Part shown: positions 13,106 to 20,501 of the stretch, in pieces | Layout: each line of letters opens with the position of its first letter | Position numbering within the stretch: position 1 is the stretch's first letter | Assembly (NCBI RefSeq): GCF_051486985.1 | Contig: NZ_JAHVDV010000051.1 | Location: forward strand, 1-20,501 | Direction: 5' to 3' | DNA length: 20,501 nucleotides | Source of the DNA: CBFFRJ01 sp051486985 | GTDB taxonomy: Bacteria; Pseudomonadota; Gammaproteobacteria; Enterobacterales; Enterobacteriaceae | Program-made: the position numbers and the translations under genes | The notes under the pieces: model-generated | Database searches by the model: none | What the model was told of the DNA's origin: nothing | Seen by the model: the letters and a program-made list of their open reading frames with translations, nothing else

Positions 13106-13804
13106 ATGACTGATAACGCTGTTCTCCAACTCCGGGCTACACGTCTTGCCCGTTCAACGCGTCCCTTTCTTGCCCGTGGTAATAGGGTTATTCGCTGCCA
13201 GGGATGCCTGCTGCCAAGAAAACGCTGCCTGTGCGATACGGTAAAACCAGTAACCGCCCGCAGCCGTTTCTGTCTGGTGATGTATGACACTGAACCGATG
13301 AAACCCAGTAATACCGGGCGCTTAATCGCCGATATCCTTCCGGATACCCTTGCTTTTGAATGGTCCCGCACCGAGCCGCCCCAGGCGCTGATAGACTTAT
13401 GCACCAGCAATGACTATCAGCCAATGGTCGTCTTCCCTGCCTCTTATGCCGGAAGTGAACGCGAGGTCTTAGCCGCACCACCTTCCGGTAAGCCCCCGCT
13501 CTTTATTATGCTGGACGGCACCTGGACCGAAGCGCGCAAAATGTTCCGCAAAAGCCCCTGGCTCGACGCACTGCCGGTTATCTCTGTCGATCTGGCACGG
13601 GTCTCCGCTTACCATTTGCGCGAAGCCCACGCAGAAGATCAGTATTGCACTGCCGAAGTGGCCATCGCACTGCTGGATATTGCCGGTGACGGGGATGCCG
13701 CAAAAGGCCTTGGCAGCCACTTTTCTCTTTTTCGCGAACGTTATCTTGCTGGTAAATCACATCATCAAAGACGTATCACAGCAGAATCCGCACAAAACGT
13801 TTAA
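13106..13804 (+). CDS. tapT: TapT, tRNA-uridine aminocarboxypropyltransferase (DTW domain)
   Basis: The 232-residue protein (E. coli YfiP/TapT, same length when started at MTDNAVLQLR) transfers the 3-amino-3-carboxypropyl group of S-adenosylmethionine to U47 of tRNA, giving acp3U47. A probable zinc site is C31, C34, C41 and C43 (CQGCLLPRKRCLC). Conserved DTW-family segments are DTEPMKPSNTGRLIAD (61-76) and the name-giving DxTW as DGTW (137-140), followed by EARKMFRKS. The frame opens earlier, at 13058, but that start lies inside the trxC terminator. No clear ribosome-binding site precedes the ATG at 13106. patZ begins 32 nt after its stop on the same strand, so the two are probably co-transcribed. 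Confidence 0.94.
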   Translation: MTDNAVLQLRATRLARSTRPFLARGNRVIRCQGCLLPRKRCLCDTVKPVTARSRFCLVMYDTEPMKPSNTGRLIADILPDTLAFEWSRTEPPQALIDLCTSNDYQPMVVFPASYAGSEREVLAAPPSGKPPLFIMLDGTWTEARKMFRKSPWLDALPVISVDLARVSAYHLREAHAEDQYCTAEVAIALLDIAGDGDAAKGLGSHFSLFRERYLAGKSHHQRRITAESAQNV

Positions 13805-13836
13805 AATCATCAGGTCACTCTTTTACGGAGACCGGT

Positions 13837-16497
13837 ATGAGTCAACGCGGGCTGGAAGCGCTACTACGTCCTAAATCGATTGCGGTGATTGGAGCCTCCA
13901 TGAAACCGGAACGCGCCGGTTATCTGATGATGCGTAATCTACTGGCAGGCGGGTTTGCTGGCCCTGTTCTGCCGGTGACCCCCGCTTACAAGGCCGTGCT
14001 GGGTGTGCTTGCCTGGCCGGAGATAAGCCAGTTGCCCTATGTACCCGATCTGGCGGTATTGTGCACTCATGCAAAGCGTAATCTTCCTTTGCTGGAGGCG
14101 CTGGGTAAAAAAGGATGTAAAACCTGCATTATCCTCTCTGCGACACCCGAGCAGCATGCTGAGCTGCTCGCCTGTGCCAGCCGCTATCAGATGCGCTTGT
14201 TAGGCCCCAACAGCCTGGGACTGCTTGCCCCCTGGCAGGGGCTTAATGCCAGCTTTTCGCCGGTGCCCATTACCCGCGGGAAGCTGGCGTTTGTCTCCCA
14301 GTCAGCGGCCGTGTCCAATACCATCCTTGACTGGGCGCAGCAACGTGAGATGGGATTCTCTTACTTTATTGCGTTGGGTGACAGTCTGGATATTGATGTG
14401 GATGAGTTGCTTGATTTTCTCGCCCGTGACACTAAAACCAGCGCCATTCTGCTCTATCTGGAACATTTAAGCGATGCCCGCCGCTTTGTTTCTGCGGCAC
14501 GTAGCGCCTCCCGAAATAAACCCATTCTGGTTATTAAAAGCGGTCGTAGCCCGGATGCTCAGCGTCTGCTACAAACGCCGTCAGGTCTTGATCTGGCGTG
14601 GGATGCAGCTATCCAGCGCGCTGGCCTGCTTCGCGTTCAGGATACCCACGAGCTTTTCTCCGCCGTTGAGACCCTGAGCCATATGCGCCCCCTTCGTGGG
14701 GATCGTTTAATGATTATCAGTAATGGTGCCGCACCTGCGGCCCTGGCGCTGGATGAACTGTGGTCGCGTAACGGTAAGCTGGCCACGCTCAGCGAAGAAA
14801 CACTAACGATGCTCCGTAATGCACTTCCGGATTACGTAAGCGTAGGAAATCCTCTGGATCTCAGGGATGATGCCGGTAACGAACGCTATATTGCAGCGCT
14901 GAATATTTTACTGGATAGCCAGGAGTATGACGCACTGATGGTGATTCATTCGCCGAGCGCCGCCGCACCAGGAATGGAAAGCGCGCAGGCCCTGATTAAT
15001 ACCCTTAAATCGCACCCGCGCGGCAAATATATCACCGTGTTAACCAACTGGTGTGGCGAGTTTTCATCTCTTGAAGCACGGCGTTTATTTAGTGAAGCGG
15101 GACTACCAACCTATCGCACCCCGGAAGGGACCATCACCGCATTTATGCATATGGTTGAGTACCGCCGGAACCAGAAACAGTTACGTGAAACCCCAGCCCT
15201 TCCTCTTCATCTGGCCGCCAACACCGCCGAAGCCCATCGCCTGTTACAACAGGCGGTTTCCGAAGGGGTCACCACCCTTGATACACATGAAGTGCAGCCA
15301 ATCCTGAACGCATGGGGTATTCAAACTCTACCGACCTGGATTGCGGGAGACAGCGCAGAAGCGGTACATATAGCCGGACAGATTGGTTACCCGGTGGCAT
15401 TAAAATTACGTTCACCGGACATTCCGCATAAATCGGAAGTTCAGGGTGTGATGCTTTACCTACGTACCGCTTCTGAGGTGCAGCAGGCGGCAAATGCCAT
15501 CATCGATCGTGTAAATATGAACTGGCCTCAGGCACGCATCCACGGGCTTCAGGTTCAGAGCATGGCCAACCGTGCCGGGGCGCAGGAGCTGCGTGTAGTC
15601 GTAGAACACGATCCCGTCTTTGGGCCGCTGATTATGTTGGGTGAAGGCGGCGTCGAGTGGCGCGCGCAGGATCAGGCCGCTGTTGCCCTTCCCCCGTTGA
15701 ACATGAACCTCGCCCGCTATCTTGTTATCCAGGCCATTAAAAATAAGAAAATCCGTGGCCGCAGCGCATTGCGTACGCTGGATATTGCCGGCCTGAGCCA
15801 GTTTCTGGTGCAGGTTTCAAACCTTATCGTTCACTGCCCGGAGATACAGCGGCTCGATATCCATCCGCTTCTGGCGTCGGGCAACGAATTTACTGCGCTG
15901 GATGTGACGCTCACGGTTGCAGGCTATGATGGCGAAGGAGAGAGTCGTCTGGCGATTCGCCCCTATCCGCAACAACTGGAGGAAGGGGTCATTCTTAAAA
16001 ACGGCGAAGCCTGCCTTTTCCGCCCCATTCTCCCCGAAGATGAGCCGCAGTTGCAGCAGTTTATCGCGCGGGTGACGAAGGAAGATCTTTACTATCGTTA
16101 CTTCAGCGAGATCAACGAATTTACCCATGATGATTTAGCGAACATGACGCAGATCGACTACGATCGGGAAATGGCTTTTGTCGCCGTACGCCGTACGGGT
16201 GAGTCAGAAGAAATCATGGGCGTCACGCGGGCAATTTCCGATCCGGACAACATCGATGCTGAGTTTGCAGTACTGGTAAGGTCCGATTTGAAAGGTCTGG
16301 GGCTTGGAAGACGTTTACTGGAAAAGCTCATCAGTTATACGCGGGATCACGGACTTAAACGTTTGAATGGTATTACTATGCCCAATAATCGCGGCATGGT
16401 TACGCTTGCGAGAAAGCTGGGATTCGATGTCGACATTCAGTTAGAAGATGGCATTGTAAGTTTATCTTTGAATCTGGTGCCGACCGGTGAAACATAA
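13837..16497 (+). CDS. patZ: PatZ (Pka/YfiQ), GNAT protein lysine acetyltransferase
   Basis: The 886-residue protein has the same length as the E. coli homologue. The N-terminal half resembles NDP-forming acyl-CoA synthetases: a CoA-binding domain (from VIGASMKPERAGYLMMRNLL, about 17-36) and succinyl-CoA ligase-like domains to about 450. An ATP-grasp-like domain follows (about 480-700, with GYPVALKLRSPDIPHKSEVQ). The C-terminal GNAT domain (about 725-886) has the acetyl-CoA loop RSDLKGLGLG at 815-824. Family members acetylate lysines with acetyl-CoA; the best-known target is acetyl-CoA synthetase Acs, which is inactivated. The large domain is regulatory and binds acetyl-CoA. GGAG precedes the ATG. 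It follows tapT closely; pssA behind it has its own promoter. Confidence 0.97.
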   Translation: MSQRGLEALLRPKSIAVIGASMKPERAGYLMMRNLLAGGFAGPVLPVTPAYKAVLGVLAWPEISQLPYVPDLAVLCTHAKRNLPLLEALGKKGCKTCIILSATPEQHAELLACASRYQMRLLGPNSLGLLAPWQGLNASFSPVPITRGKLAFVSQSAAVSNTILDWAQQREMGFSYFIALGDSLDIDVDELLDFLARDTKTSAILLYLEHLSDARRFVSAARSASRNKPILVIKSGRSPDAQRLLQTPSGLDLAWDAAIQRAGLLRVQDTHELFSAVETLSHMRPLRGDRLMIISNGAAPAALALDELWSRNGKLATLSEETLTMLRNALPDYVSVGNPLDLRDDAGNERYIAALNILLDSQEYDALMVIHSPSAAAPGMESAQALINTLKSHPRGKYITVLTNWCGEFSSLEARRLFSEAGLPTYRTPEGTITAFMHMVEYRRNQKQLRETPALPLHLAANTAEAHRLLQQAVSEGVTTLDTHEVQPILNAWGIQTLPTWIAGDSAEAVHIAGQIGYPVALKLRSPDIPHKSEVQGVMLYLRTASEVQQAANAIIDRVNMNWPQARIHGLQVQSMANRAGAQELRVVVEHDPVFGPLIMLGEGGVEWRAQDQAAVALPPLNMNLARYLVIQAIKNKKIRGRSALRTLDIAGLSQFLVQVSNLIVHCPEIQRLDIHPLLASGNEFTALDVTLTVAGYDGEGESRLAIRPYPQQLEEGVILKNGEACLFRPILPEDEPQLQQFIARVTKEDLYYRYFSEINEFTHDDLANMTQIDYDREMAFVAVRRTGESEEIMGVTRAISDPDNIDAEFAVLVRSDLKGLGLGRRLLEKLISYTRDHGLKRLNGITMPNNRGMVTLARKLGFDVDIQLEDGIVSLSLNLVPTGET

Positions 16498-16537
16498 GTA
16501 AGCTACTGGAAATGTTGCGCACTTTACCACTTACTGG

Positions 16538-16546
16538 TGTTATCAT
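16538..16546 (+). promoter_or_regulatory. extended -10 promoter of pssA
   Basis: TGTTATCAT provides an extended -10 (TG, one base, then TATCAT) with a start near 16553 and a leader of about 60 nt. No good -35 hexamer is seen at 17 nt, as is common with extended -10 promoters. Confidence 0.45.
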
Positions 16547-16611
16547 CGTCCGCTTCTGTCGATTTCATCGTACAGAGGCCCTTTCAATAAACAGAGAAGA
16601 TACGCACTGTG

Positions 16612-17967
16612 ATGTTGTCAAAATTTAAGCGTAATAAACATCAACAACACCTTGCCCAACTACCTAAGCTAACTCAGTCAGTTGATGATGTAGAGTTTTT
16701 CTACTCTCCCTCTCATTTCAGGGAGAATCTGCTCGAGAAAATCGCCAGCGCTACGCGCCGCATCTGTATTATCGCGCTCTATCTTGAGCAGGATGATGGC
16801 GGTAAGGCTATTCTGAGCGCTCTTTATAATGCCAAACGTCTGCGTCCGGAACTTGAAATTTGTGTGCTCGTTGACTGGCACCGTGCACAGCGTGGCCGTA
16901 TCGGTGCTGCGGCATCCAATACCAATGCTGACTGGTACTGCCGGATGGCGCAGGAAAATCCAGGCATTGAGATCCCGGTTTACGGTGTGCCCGTCAACAC
17001 TCGCGAAGCATTAGGCGTCCTGCACTTCAAAGGCTTTATTATTGATGACAGCGTGTTTTACAGCGGTGCCAGCCTGAACGACGTCTATCTGCACCAGCAC
17101 GATAAATACCGCTACGACCGTTATCAGCTGATTCGCAATCCGCAGATGGCAGACATCATGCTGAACTGGGTTAAACAGAATCTGATTGAAGGCCGGGGCG
17201 TTAACCGTCTGGATAATGCGCAGCGCCCCAAAAGCCCTGAAATTAAAAATGATATTCGCCTCTTCCGCCAGGAGTTGCGGGATGCGACTTATCATTTTCA
17301 GGGTGACGCGGATAACGAACAACTGGCGGTGACCCCACTCGTTGGGCTTGGTAAATCCAGTCTGCTGAATAAAACAATTTTCCATTTGATGCCCTGCACG
17401 GAAAATAAGCTGATCATTTGTACCCCCTATTTCAACCTGCCCGCCGTGCTGGTGCGCAATATCATCCAGCTTCTGCGTGATGGAAAAAAAGTTGAAATTA
17501 TCGTGGGTGATAAGACAGCAAATGACTTCTTTATTCCCGAAGATCAGCCCTTCAAAATCATCGGCGCACTGCCTTATCTCTACGAGATAAATCTGCGGCG
17601 CTTCCTGAGTCGGCTGCAATATTATGTCAACACCGATCAGTTGGTTGTGCGCTTATGGAAAGACGACGATAACAGCTATCACCTGAAAGGAATGTGGGTC
17701 GATGATGAGTGGATGCTGCTAACGGGGAATAACCTCAATCCGCGCGCCTGGCGTCTGGATCTTGAAAACGCGATTCTGATCCATGATCCTCAGCAGCAGT
17801 TAACGGCACAGCGTGACAAAGAGCTGGAGCTTATTCGCACACACACAACGGTCGTGAACCACTATCGCGATCTACAAAGCATCGCCGATTATCCGGTCAA
17901 AGTGCGCAAGCTCATCCGCCGTCTGCGTCGAATCCGCATTGATAAGCTTATTAGCAGGATCCTTTAA
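16612..17967 (+). CDS. pssA: phosphatidylserine synthase (PssA)
   Basis: The 451-residue enzyme makes phosphatidylserine from CDP-diacylglycerol and L-serine, the committed step to phosphatidylethanolamine. It belongs to the phospholipase D superfamily and carries two HKD motifs: H138, K140 and D145 in LHFKGFIIDD, and H357, K359 and D364 in YHLKGMWVDD. It lacks membrane helices and associates peripherally with ribosomes and acidic lipids, in keeping with its basic C-terminus (KLIRRLRRIRIDKLISRIL). A GTG directly precedes the ATG at 16612; I chose the ATG because it gives the E. coli length and N-terminus (MLSKFKRNKH). A hairpin terminator follows within a few bases. Confidence 0.98.
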   Translation: MLSKFKRNKHQQHLAQLPKLTQSVDDVEFFYSPSHFRENLLEKIASATRRICIIALYLEQDDGGKAILSALYNAKRLRPELEICVLVDWHRAQRGRIGAAASNTNADWYCRMAQENPGIEIPVYGVPVNTREALGVLHFKGFIIDDSVFYSGASLNDVYLHQHDKYRYDRYQLIRNPQMADIMLNWVKQNLIEGRGVNRLDNAQRPKSPEIKNDIRLFRQELRDATYHFQGDADNEQLAVTPLVGLGKSSLLNKTIFHLMPCTENKLIICTPYFNLPAVLVRNIIQLLRDGKKVEIIVGDKTANDFFIPEDQPFKIIGALPYLYEINLRRFLSRLQYYVNTDQLVVRLWKDDDNSYHLKGMWVDDEWMLLTGNNLNPRAWRLDLENAILIHDPQQQLTAQRDKELELIRTHTTVVNHYRDLQSIADYPVKVRKLIRRLRRIRIDKLISRIL

Positions 17968-17972
17968 CCTAT

Positions 17973-17999
17973 AAGCCTCATCCCTGATGAGGCTTCTTT
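17973..17999 (+). terminator. pssA terminator
   Basis: AAGCCTCATC (17973-17982), loop CCT and GATGAGGCTT (17986-17995) form a perfect 10-bp stem followed by CTTTC. The T-tail is weak, so some read-through into yfiM is likely; yfiM starts only 11 nt later. Confidence 0.75.
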
Positions 18000-18010
18000 C
18001 AGGTTCGTTT

Positions 18011-18334
18011 ATGCGCCATGTCATCCTCGTCTGCATAGTGTTATTGACAGGCTGTGCCCATACCGCCAGGGATCAATGGAGCGGACAGGACAAAGCGCAG
18101 CATTTCCTCGCTTCTGCAATGTTATCGGCAGCAGGTAATGAGTATGCCAGGCACCAGGGCTACGGGGGCGATCGAGCTGCCGTTTATGGCCTGATGTTTT
18201 CTGTAAGCCTTGGGGCATCAAAAGAATTTTGGGACAGCCGCCCGAACGGAAGCGGCTGGAGCTGGAAGGATTTTGCCTGGGACATCGCCGGGGCAGCTAC
18301 AGGTTTTGCCGTCTGGCAGTTAGCGGACCATTAA
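18011..18334 (+). CDS. yfiM: YfiM, small outer-membrane-type lipoprotein
   Basis: The 107-residue protein starts at 18011 (MRHVILVCIVLLTGCAHT), giving the E. coli length. The lipobox LTGC makes C15 the lipidated residue; the next residues are AHTARD, with no aspartate at +2, so sorting to the outer membrane is expected. The mature part contains the conserved DKAQHFLASAMLSAAGNEYA and LGASKEFWDSRPNGSGWSWK segments, typical of the YfiM family, whose function is not known. Upstream frame extensions to 17987 overlap the pssA terminator and are not needed. It probably depends on read-through from pssA. Its stop overlaps that of kgtP on the opposite strand by 4 nt. Confidence 0.9.
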   Translation: MRHVILVCIVLLTGCAHTARDQWSGQDKAQHFLASAMLSAAGNEYARHQGYGGDRAAVYGLMFSVSLGASKEFWDSRPNGSGWSWKDFAWDIAGAATGFAVWQLADH

Positions 18335-19632
18335 AGCCGTATCCCCTTTCCCTTGCGATGAAGCATCAGCGAAACAATGAACGCCAGTGCGCATAAAGCG
18401 GTCACGTACCAAAAGAAGGCCGTCTCAATCCCCATCGATTTTAGCGACAGCGCAACATACTCTGCGGAACCACCAAACAAGGCGTTCGCCACAGCGTAAG
18501 ACAATCCCACGCCAAGCGCACGCACCTGGGCTGGAAACATCTCCGCTTTCAGGATGCCGCTAATGGAGGTATAAAAGCTAACGATAAGCAACGCCAACAT
18601 GACCAGGGCAAATGCCGCCCACGGTGATGTCACATTCTGCAATGCACTCAGGACAGGCACGGTAAAGAGGGTAGCAAAACCCCCAAAGCAGAGCATGGAG
18701 GCACGACGGCCTATGCGATCGGAAAGTGCCCCGACAAGCGGCTGAATAAGCATAAAAACAAAAAGTGCCACGGTCATGATGACACTGGCCACGTTTGCAT
18801 GCATACCCGCCGTGTTGACAAGGTACTTCTGCATGTATGTCGTGAAAGTATAAAAACTTAACGATCCACCTGCGGTAAAACCCAACACCATGATGAATGC
18901 TTTTCGGTTCCGCCACAGGCCACGCAGAGAGCCAGCATCTTTTAATGCGCAGACTTCCTGCTTTGATGTTTCATCAAGTTGCCGACGCAGCCATAACGCC
19001 ACCACGGCTAAGGCCGCACCCAATGCGAAAGGGATGCGCCATCCCCATGCACGCAGTTGCTCATCTTCTAATATCTGCTGCAACACCACCACAACCAGCA
19101 GCGCCAGAAGCTGGCCACCAATCAACGTAACGTACTGAAATGAAGCATAAAAACCCTTTCGACCTTCGAGGGCGACTTCACTCATATAGGTTGCACTGGT
19201 GCCATACTCTCCTCCTACAGAGAGTCCCTGAAATAACCGGGCCAGCAACAATAATGCTGGGGCCCATGTGCCGATAGTATCGTAACCGGGTAAGCAGGCT
19301 ATCACTAACGACCCCATACACATCATGCAGACGGAGATCAGCATAGACTTTTTGCGCCCATGCCTGTCAGCAATACGACCAAATAACCAGCCCCCTATCG
19401 GACGCATAAGGAACCCGGCAGCAAATACCCCTGCGGTTTGTAAAAGTTGGGTTGTGGTATTACCGGCTGGAAAAAAGATATGCGCAAAATACAGTGAACA
19501 AAATGAGTAAACGTAGAAATCGAACCATTCCACCAGGTTACCAGATGAAGCGCCAATAATGGCCCATACCCGGCGGCGCATGTCCGTCACATCTACAGTT
19601 TTGTTCTCCTGGCGAGTAGTGACCTCAGCCAT
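18331..19632 (-). CDS. kgtP: alpha-ketoglutarate permease (KgtP)
   Basis: This 433-residue proton symporter of the major facilitator superfamily (metabolite:H+ symporter group) imports alpha-ketoglutarate across the inner membrane. About 12 hydrophobic helices are visible. The signature FGRIADRHGRKKSM lies between helices 2 and 3, and the equivalent LSDRIGRRASM lies in the second half. NLVEWFDFYVYSFCSLYFA and RLFQGLSVGGEYGTSATYMS are highly conserved in the KgtP/ProP/ShiA group. GGGGAG precedes the ATG by about 6 nt. In E. coli kgtP lies next to the 5S gene of rrnG; here a DUF4385 gene is placed between them on the same strand, 114 nt upstream. No promoter was identified with confidence. Confidence 0.97.
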   Translation of the reverse strand: MAEVTTRQENKTVDVTDMRRRVWAIIGASSGNLVEWFDFYVYSFCSLYFAHIFFPAGNTTTQLLQTAGVFAAGFLMRPIGGWLFGRIADRHGRKKSMLISVCMMCMGSLVIACLPGYDTIGTWAPALLLLARLFQGLSVGGEYGTSATYMSEVALEGRKGFYASFQYVTLIGGQLLALLVVVVLQQILEDEQLRAWGWRIPFALGAALAVVALWLRRQLDETSKQEVCALKDAGSLRGLWRNRKAFIMVLGFTAGGSLSFYTFTTYMQKYLVNTAGMHANVASVIMTVALFVFMLIQPLVGALSDRIGRRASMLCFGGFATLFTVPVLSALQNVTSPWAAFALVMLALLIVSFYTSISGILKAEMFPAQVRALGVGLSYAVANALFGGSAEYVALSLKSMGIETAFFWYVTALCALAFIVSLMLHRKGKGIRL

Positions 19633-19746
19633 TTTTCTCCCCTTTGGTCTGTTTCTCTGGGAAATCAGATTACGCCCCGACCAAAAGTAAATACAGTGTT
19701 AATGATTTGTCTGCTACCATTTCAGAATGTTAAACTGCGATCTGAC

Positions 19747-20202
19747 CTATCCCCAGCGCGAGATATGCGCTCGTTTGCGCGCAAGATAATCTTCATCCGC
19801 CCGGATTTTATCCCACCATTGTTTGAAAATGGCTGCGGCCGCAGCTTTTACCGGATCGTTCCCGCGCTCATGGGTACTGCCATCTTTTGCATATTTTCTG
19901 CCGCCTTTGTAATTAGCGTAACGCCGTGCACGGGTATATCCCATTTGTATAAATTTGCGGGCCATATCCATGCCCACAAAATCGTCCTGCTGCCGATAGG
20001 CTTCAAATAACTGATAGATTTTTTCAGCTGATTTTGTCGCAGATTCAGGATCTTTATAACGCCACCAGGGCAGAATCTCGCTCTTATAAGGCTCGACCAG
20101 CAGTACGCCTTGCTCGCCCCGTCCTACCTGATAACACTCAGGATGCTCGCGAAAATTGATAAGGGTGAAGTCCTGATCGTAATTGAAAGATTTGCTGCTC
20201 AC
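19747..20202 (-). CDS. DUF4385 family protein
   Basis: This 151-residue soluble protein has no signal peptide or membrane segment. It starts with GTG at 20202; AAGGAG lies 7 nt upstream, and an ATG two bases earlier is out of frame and ends at once. Conserved-looking blocks are HPECYQVGRGEQGVLLVEPYK (about 20-40, near the N-terminus), LPWWRYKDPESATKSAE, DDFVGMDMARKFIQMGYTRA and a basic tail. I recognise this as the DUF4385 family from memory; its function is unknown to me. Base composition is like that of its neighbours. It is not part of the E. coli K-12 order between kgtP and the rRNA operon. It lies directly behind the rRNA terminators. Confidence 0.85.
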   Translation of the reverse strand: MSSKSFNYDQDFTLINFREHPECYQVGRGEQGVLLVEPYKSEILPWWRYKDPESATKSAEKIYQLFEAYRQQDDFVGMDMARKFIQMGYTRARRYANYKGGRKYAKDGSTHERGNDPVKAAAAAIFKQWWDKIRADEDYLARKRAHISRWG

Positions 20203-20300
20203 ATCACCGCTCCTTATAGACTACGAATGAATAAGGATAGGTTATGCAGAGTACAATGGAGGACAGGAAGTAAGCGGAGAAACAAGATAGTGGCTTGTTA

Positions 20301-20322
20301 GCGTTTTTTGCAGCAGAAACGC
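20301..20322 (-). terminator. second rRNA operon terminator hairpin
   Basis: GCGTTT (20301-20306) and AAACGC (20317-20322) form a 6-bp stem around a 10-nt loop, directly downstream of the first rRNA terminator. It may act as a back-up stop. It is weaker than the first hairpin. Confidence 0.5.
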
Positions 20323-20348
20323 AAAAAGCCCATCCGTCAGGATGGGCT
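20322..20348 (-). terminator. main rRNA operon terminator
   Basis: On the minus strand AGCCCATCC (20348-20340), loop TGAC and GGATGGGCT (20335-20327) form a 9-bp stem followed by TTTT. It lies 13 nt after the 3' end of the 5S gene and should end the rRNA operon transcript. Confidence 0.92.
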
Positions 20349-20361
20349 CTTTACTTGTTTG

Positions 20362-20481
20362 ATGCCTGGCAGTTCCCTACTCTCGCATGGGGAGACCCCA
20401 CACTACCATCGGCGCTACGGCGTTTCACTTCTGAGTTCGGCATGGGGTCAGGTGGGACCACCGCGCTAGTGCCGCCAGGCA
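20362..20481 (-). rRNA. rrf: 5S ribosomal RNA (rrf, complete, 120 nt)
   Basis: The minus strand from 20481 to 20362 reads TGCCTGGCGGCACTAGCGCG to GAACTGCCAGGCAT, the full 120-nt enterobacterial 5S rRNA. The two ends pair (TGCCTGGC with GCCAGGCA) as helix I. The internal CCCACCTGACCCCATGCCGA and GAACTCAGAAGTGAAACGCC segments are the standard conserved loops. By its position next to kgtP it is probably the 3' end of an operon equivalent to E. coli rrnG; the 23S gene should lie just beyond the right edge of the window. Confidence 0.98.
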
Positions 20482-20501
20482 AATTCTTTGTGCTCTGTAC
20501 G
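20482..20501 (-). other. 23S-5S spacer of the rRNA operon (partial)
   Basis: The last 20 bases lie upstream of the 5S gene on its strand and belong to the processed spacer after 23S rRNA. No gene or other feature is visible here. Confidence 0.7.

Noticed and set aside
17011..17619. 202-codon open frame on the minus strand within pssA
   Set aside because: It is antisense to conserved pssA coding sequence and has no family resemblance or ribosome-binding site.
1..20501. CRISPR array, insertion sequence or toxin-antitoxin pair
   Set aside because: No regularly spaced repeats, transposase or small coupled toxin-like pair was found on either strand.

Overview
The window is a chromosomal segment of an enterobacterium of the Enterobacter/Lelliottia/Klebsiella type. 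Gene order and protein sequences follow the Escherichia coli rseC-to-rrnG segment closely, but the proteins diverge too much for this to be E. coli itself. The genus is inferred; the family is secure. About 18 kb is conserved core and the first 2.6 kb is accessory prophage DNA.

Positions 1-2612 are one end of a prophage or integrative element. They hold the tail of an unidentified gene, an ASCH-like 'morphogenetic protein', a small DUF4060-like protein, an AlpA/MerR-like excisionase candidate and a P4-type tyrosine integrase. Excisionase and integrase converge and overlap at their 3' ends. The element lies directly downstream of rseC, where lepA-lepB follow in E. coli, so it seems to have split that operon-like run. 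The junction region (about 2538-2946) carries repeats, a LexA-box match over a possible integrase promoter, and a probable host promoter now aimed at the integrase.

Positions 2947-5763 are the envelope-stress locus rpoE-rseA-rseB-rseC on the minus strand: sigma E, its membrane anti-sigma factor, the periplasmic protector of that factor, and a membrane protein of electron-transfer maintenance. A clear sigma E promoter and two overlapping small leader ORFs precede rpoE. Divergent from it is nadB (NAD biosynthesis) with a perfect NadR operator.

Positions 7646-13804 hold mainly RNA- and DNA-maintenance genes: trmN6 (tRNA m6A37), srmB (ribosome-assembly helicase), grcA (spare glycyl-radical subunit of pyruvate formate-lyase, with two FNR boxes), ung (uracil-DNA glycosylase), yfiF (SPOUT methyltransferase), trxC (thioredoxin 2) and tapT (tRNA acp3U47). 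The E. coli genes yfiE and eamB, expected between srmB and grcA, are absent.

Positions 13837-20501 hold patZ (protein lysine acetyltransferase), pssA (phosphatidylserine synthase), yfiM (lipoprotein), kgtP (alpha-ketoglutarate permease), a DUF4385 gene, and the 3' end of an rRNA operon (complete 5S gene and two hairpin terminators) on the minus strand.

I found no CRISPR array, insertion sequence, tRNA or clear defence system. The least explained parts are the prophage junction, the prophage cassette of unknown function, and the rpoE leader.
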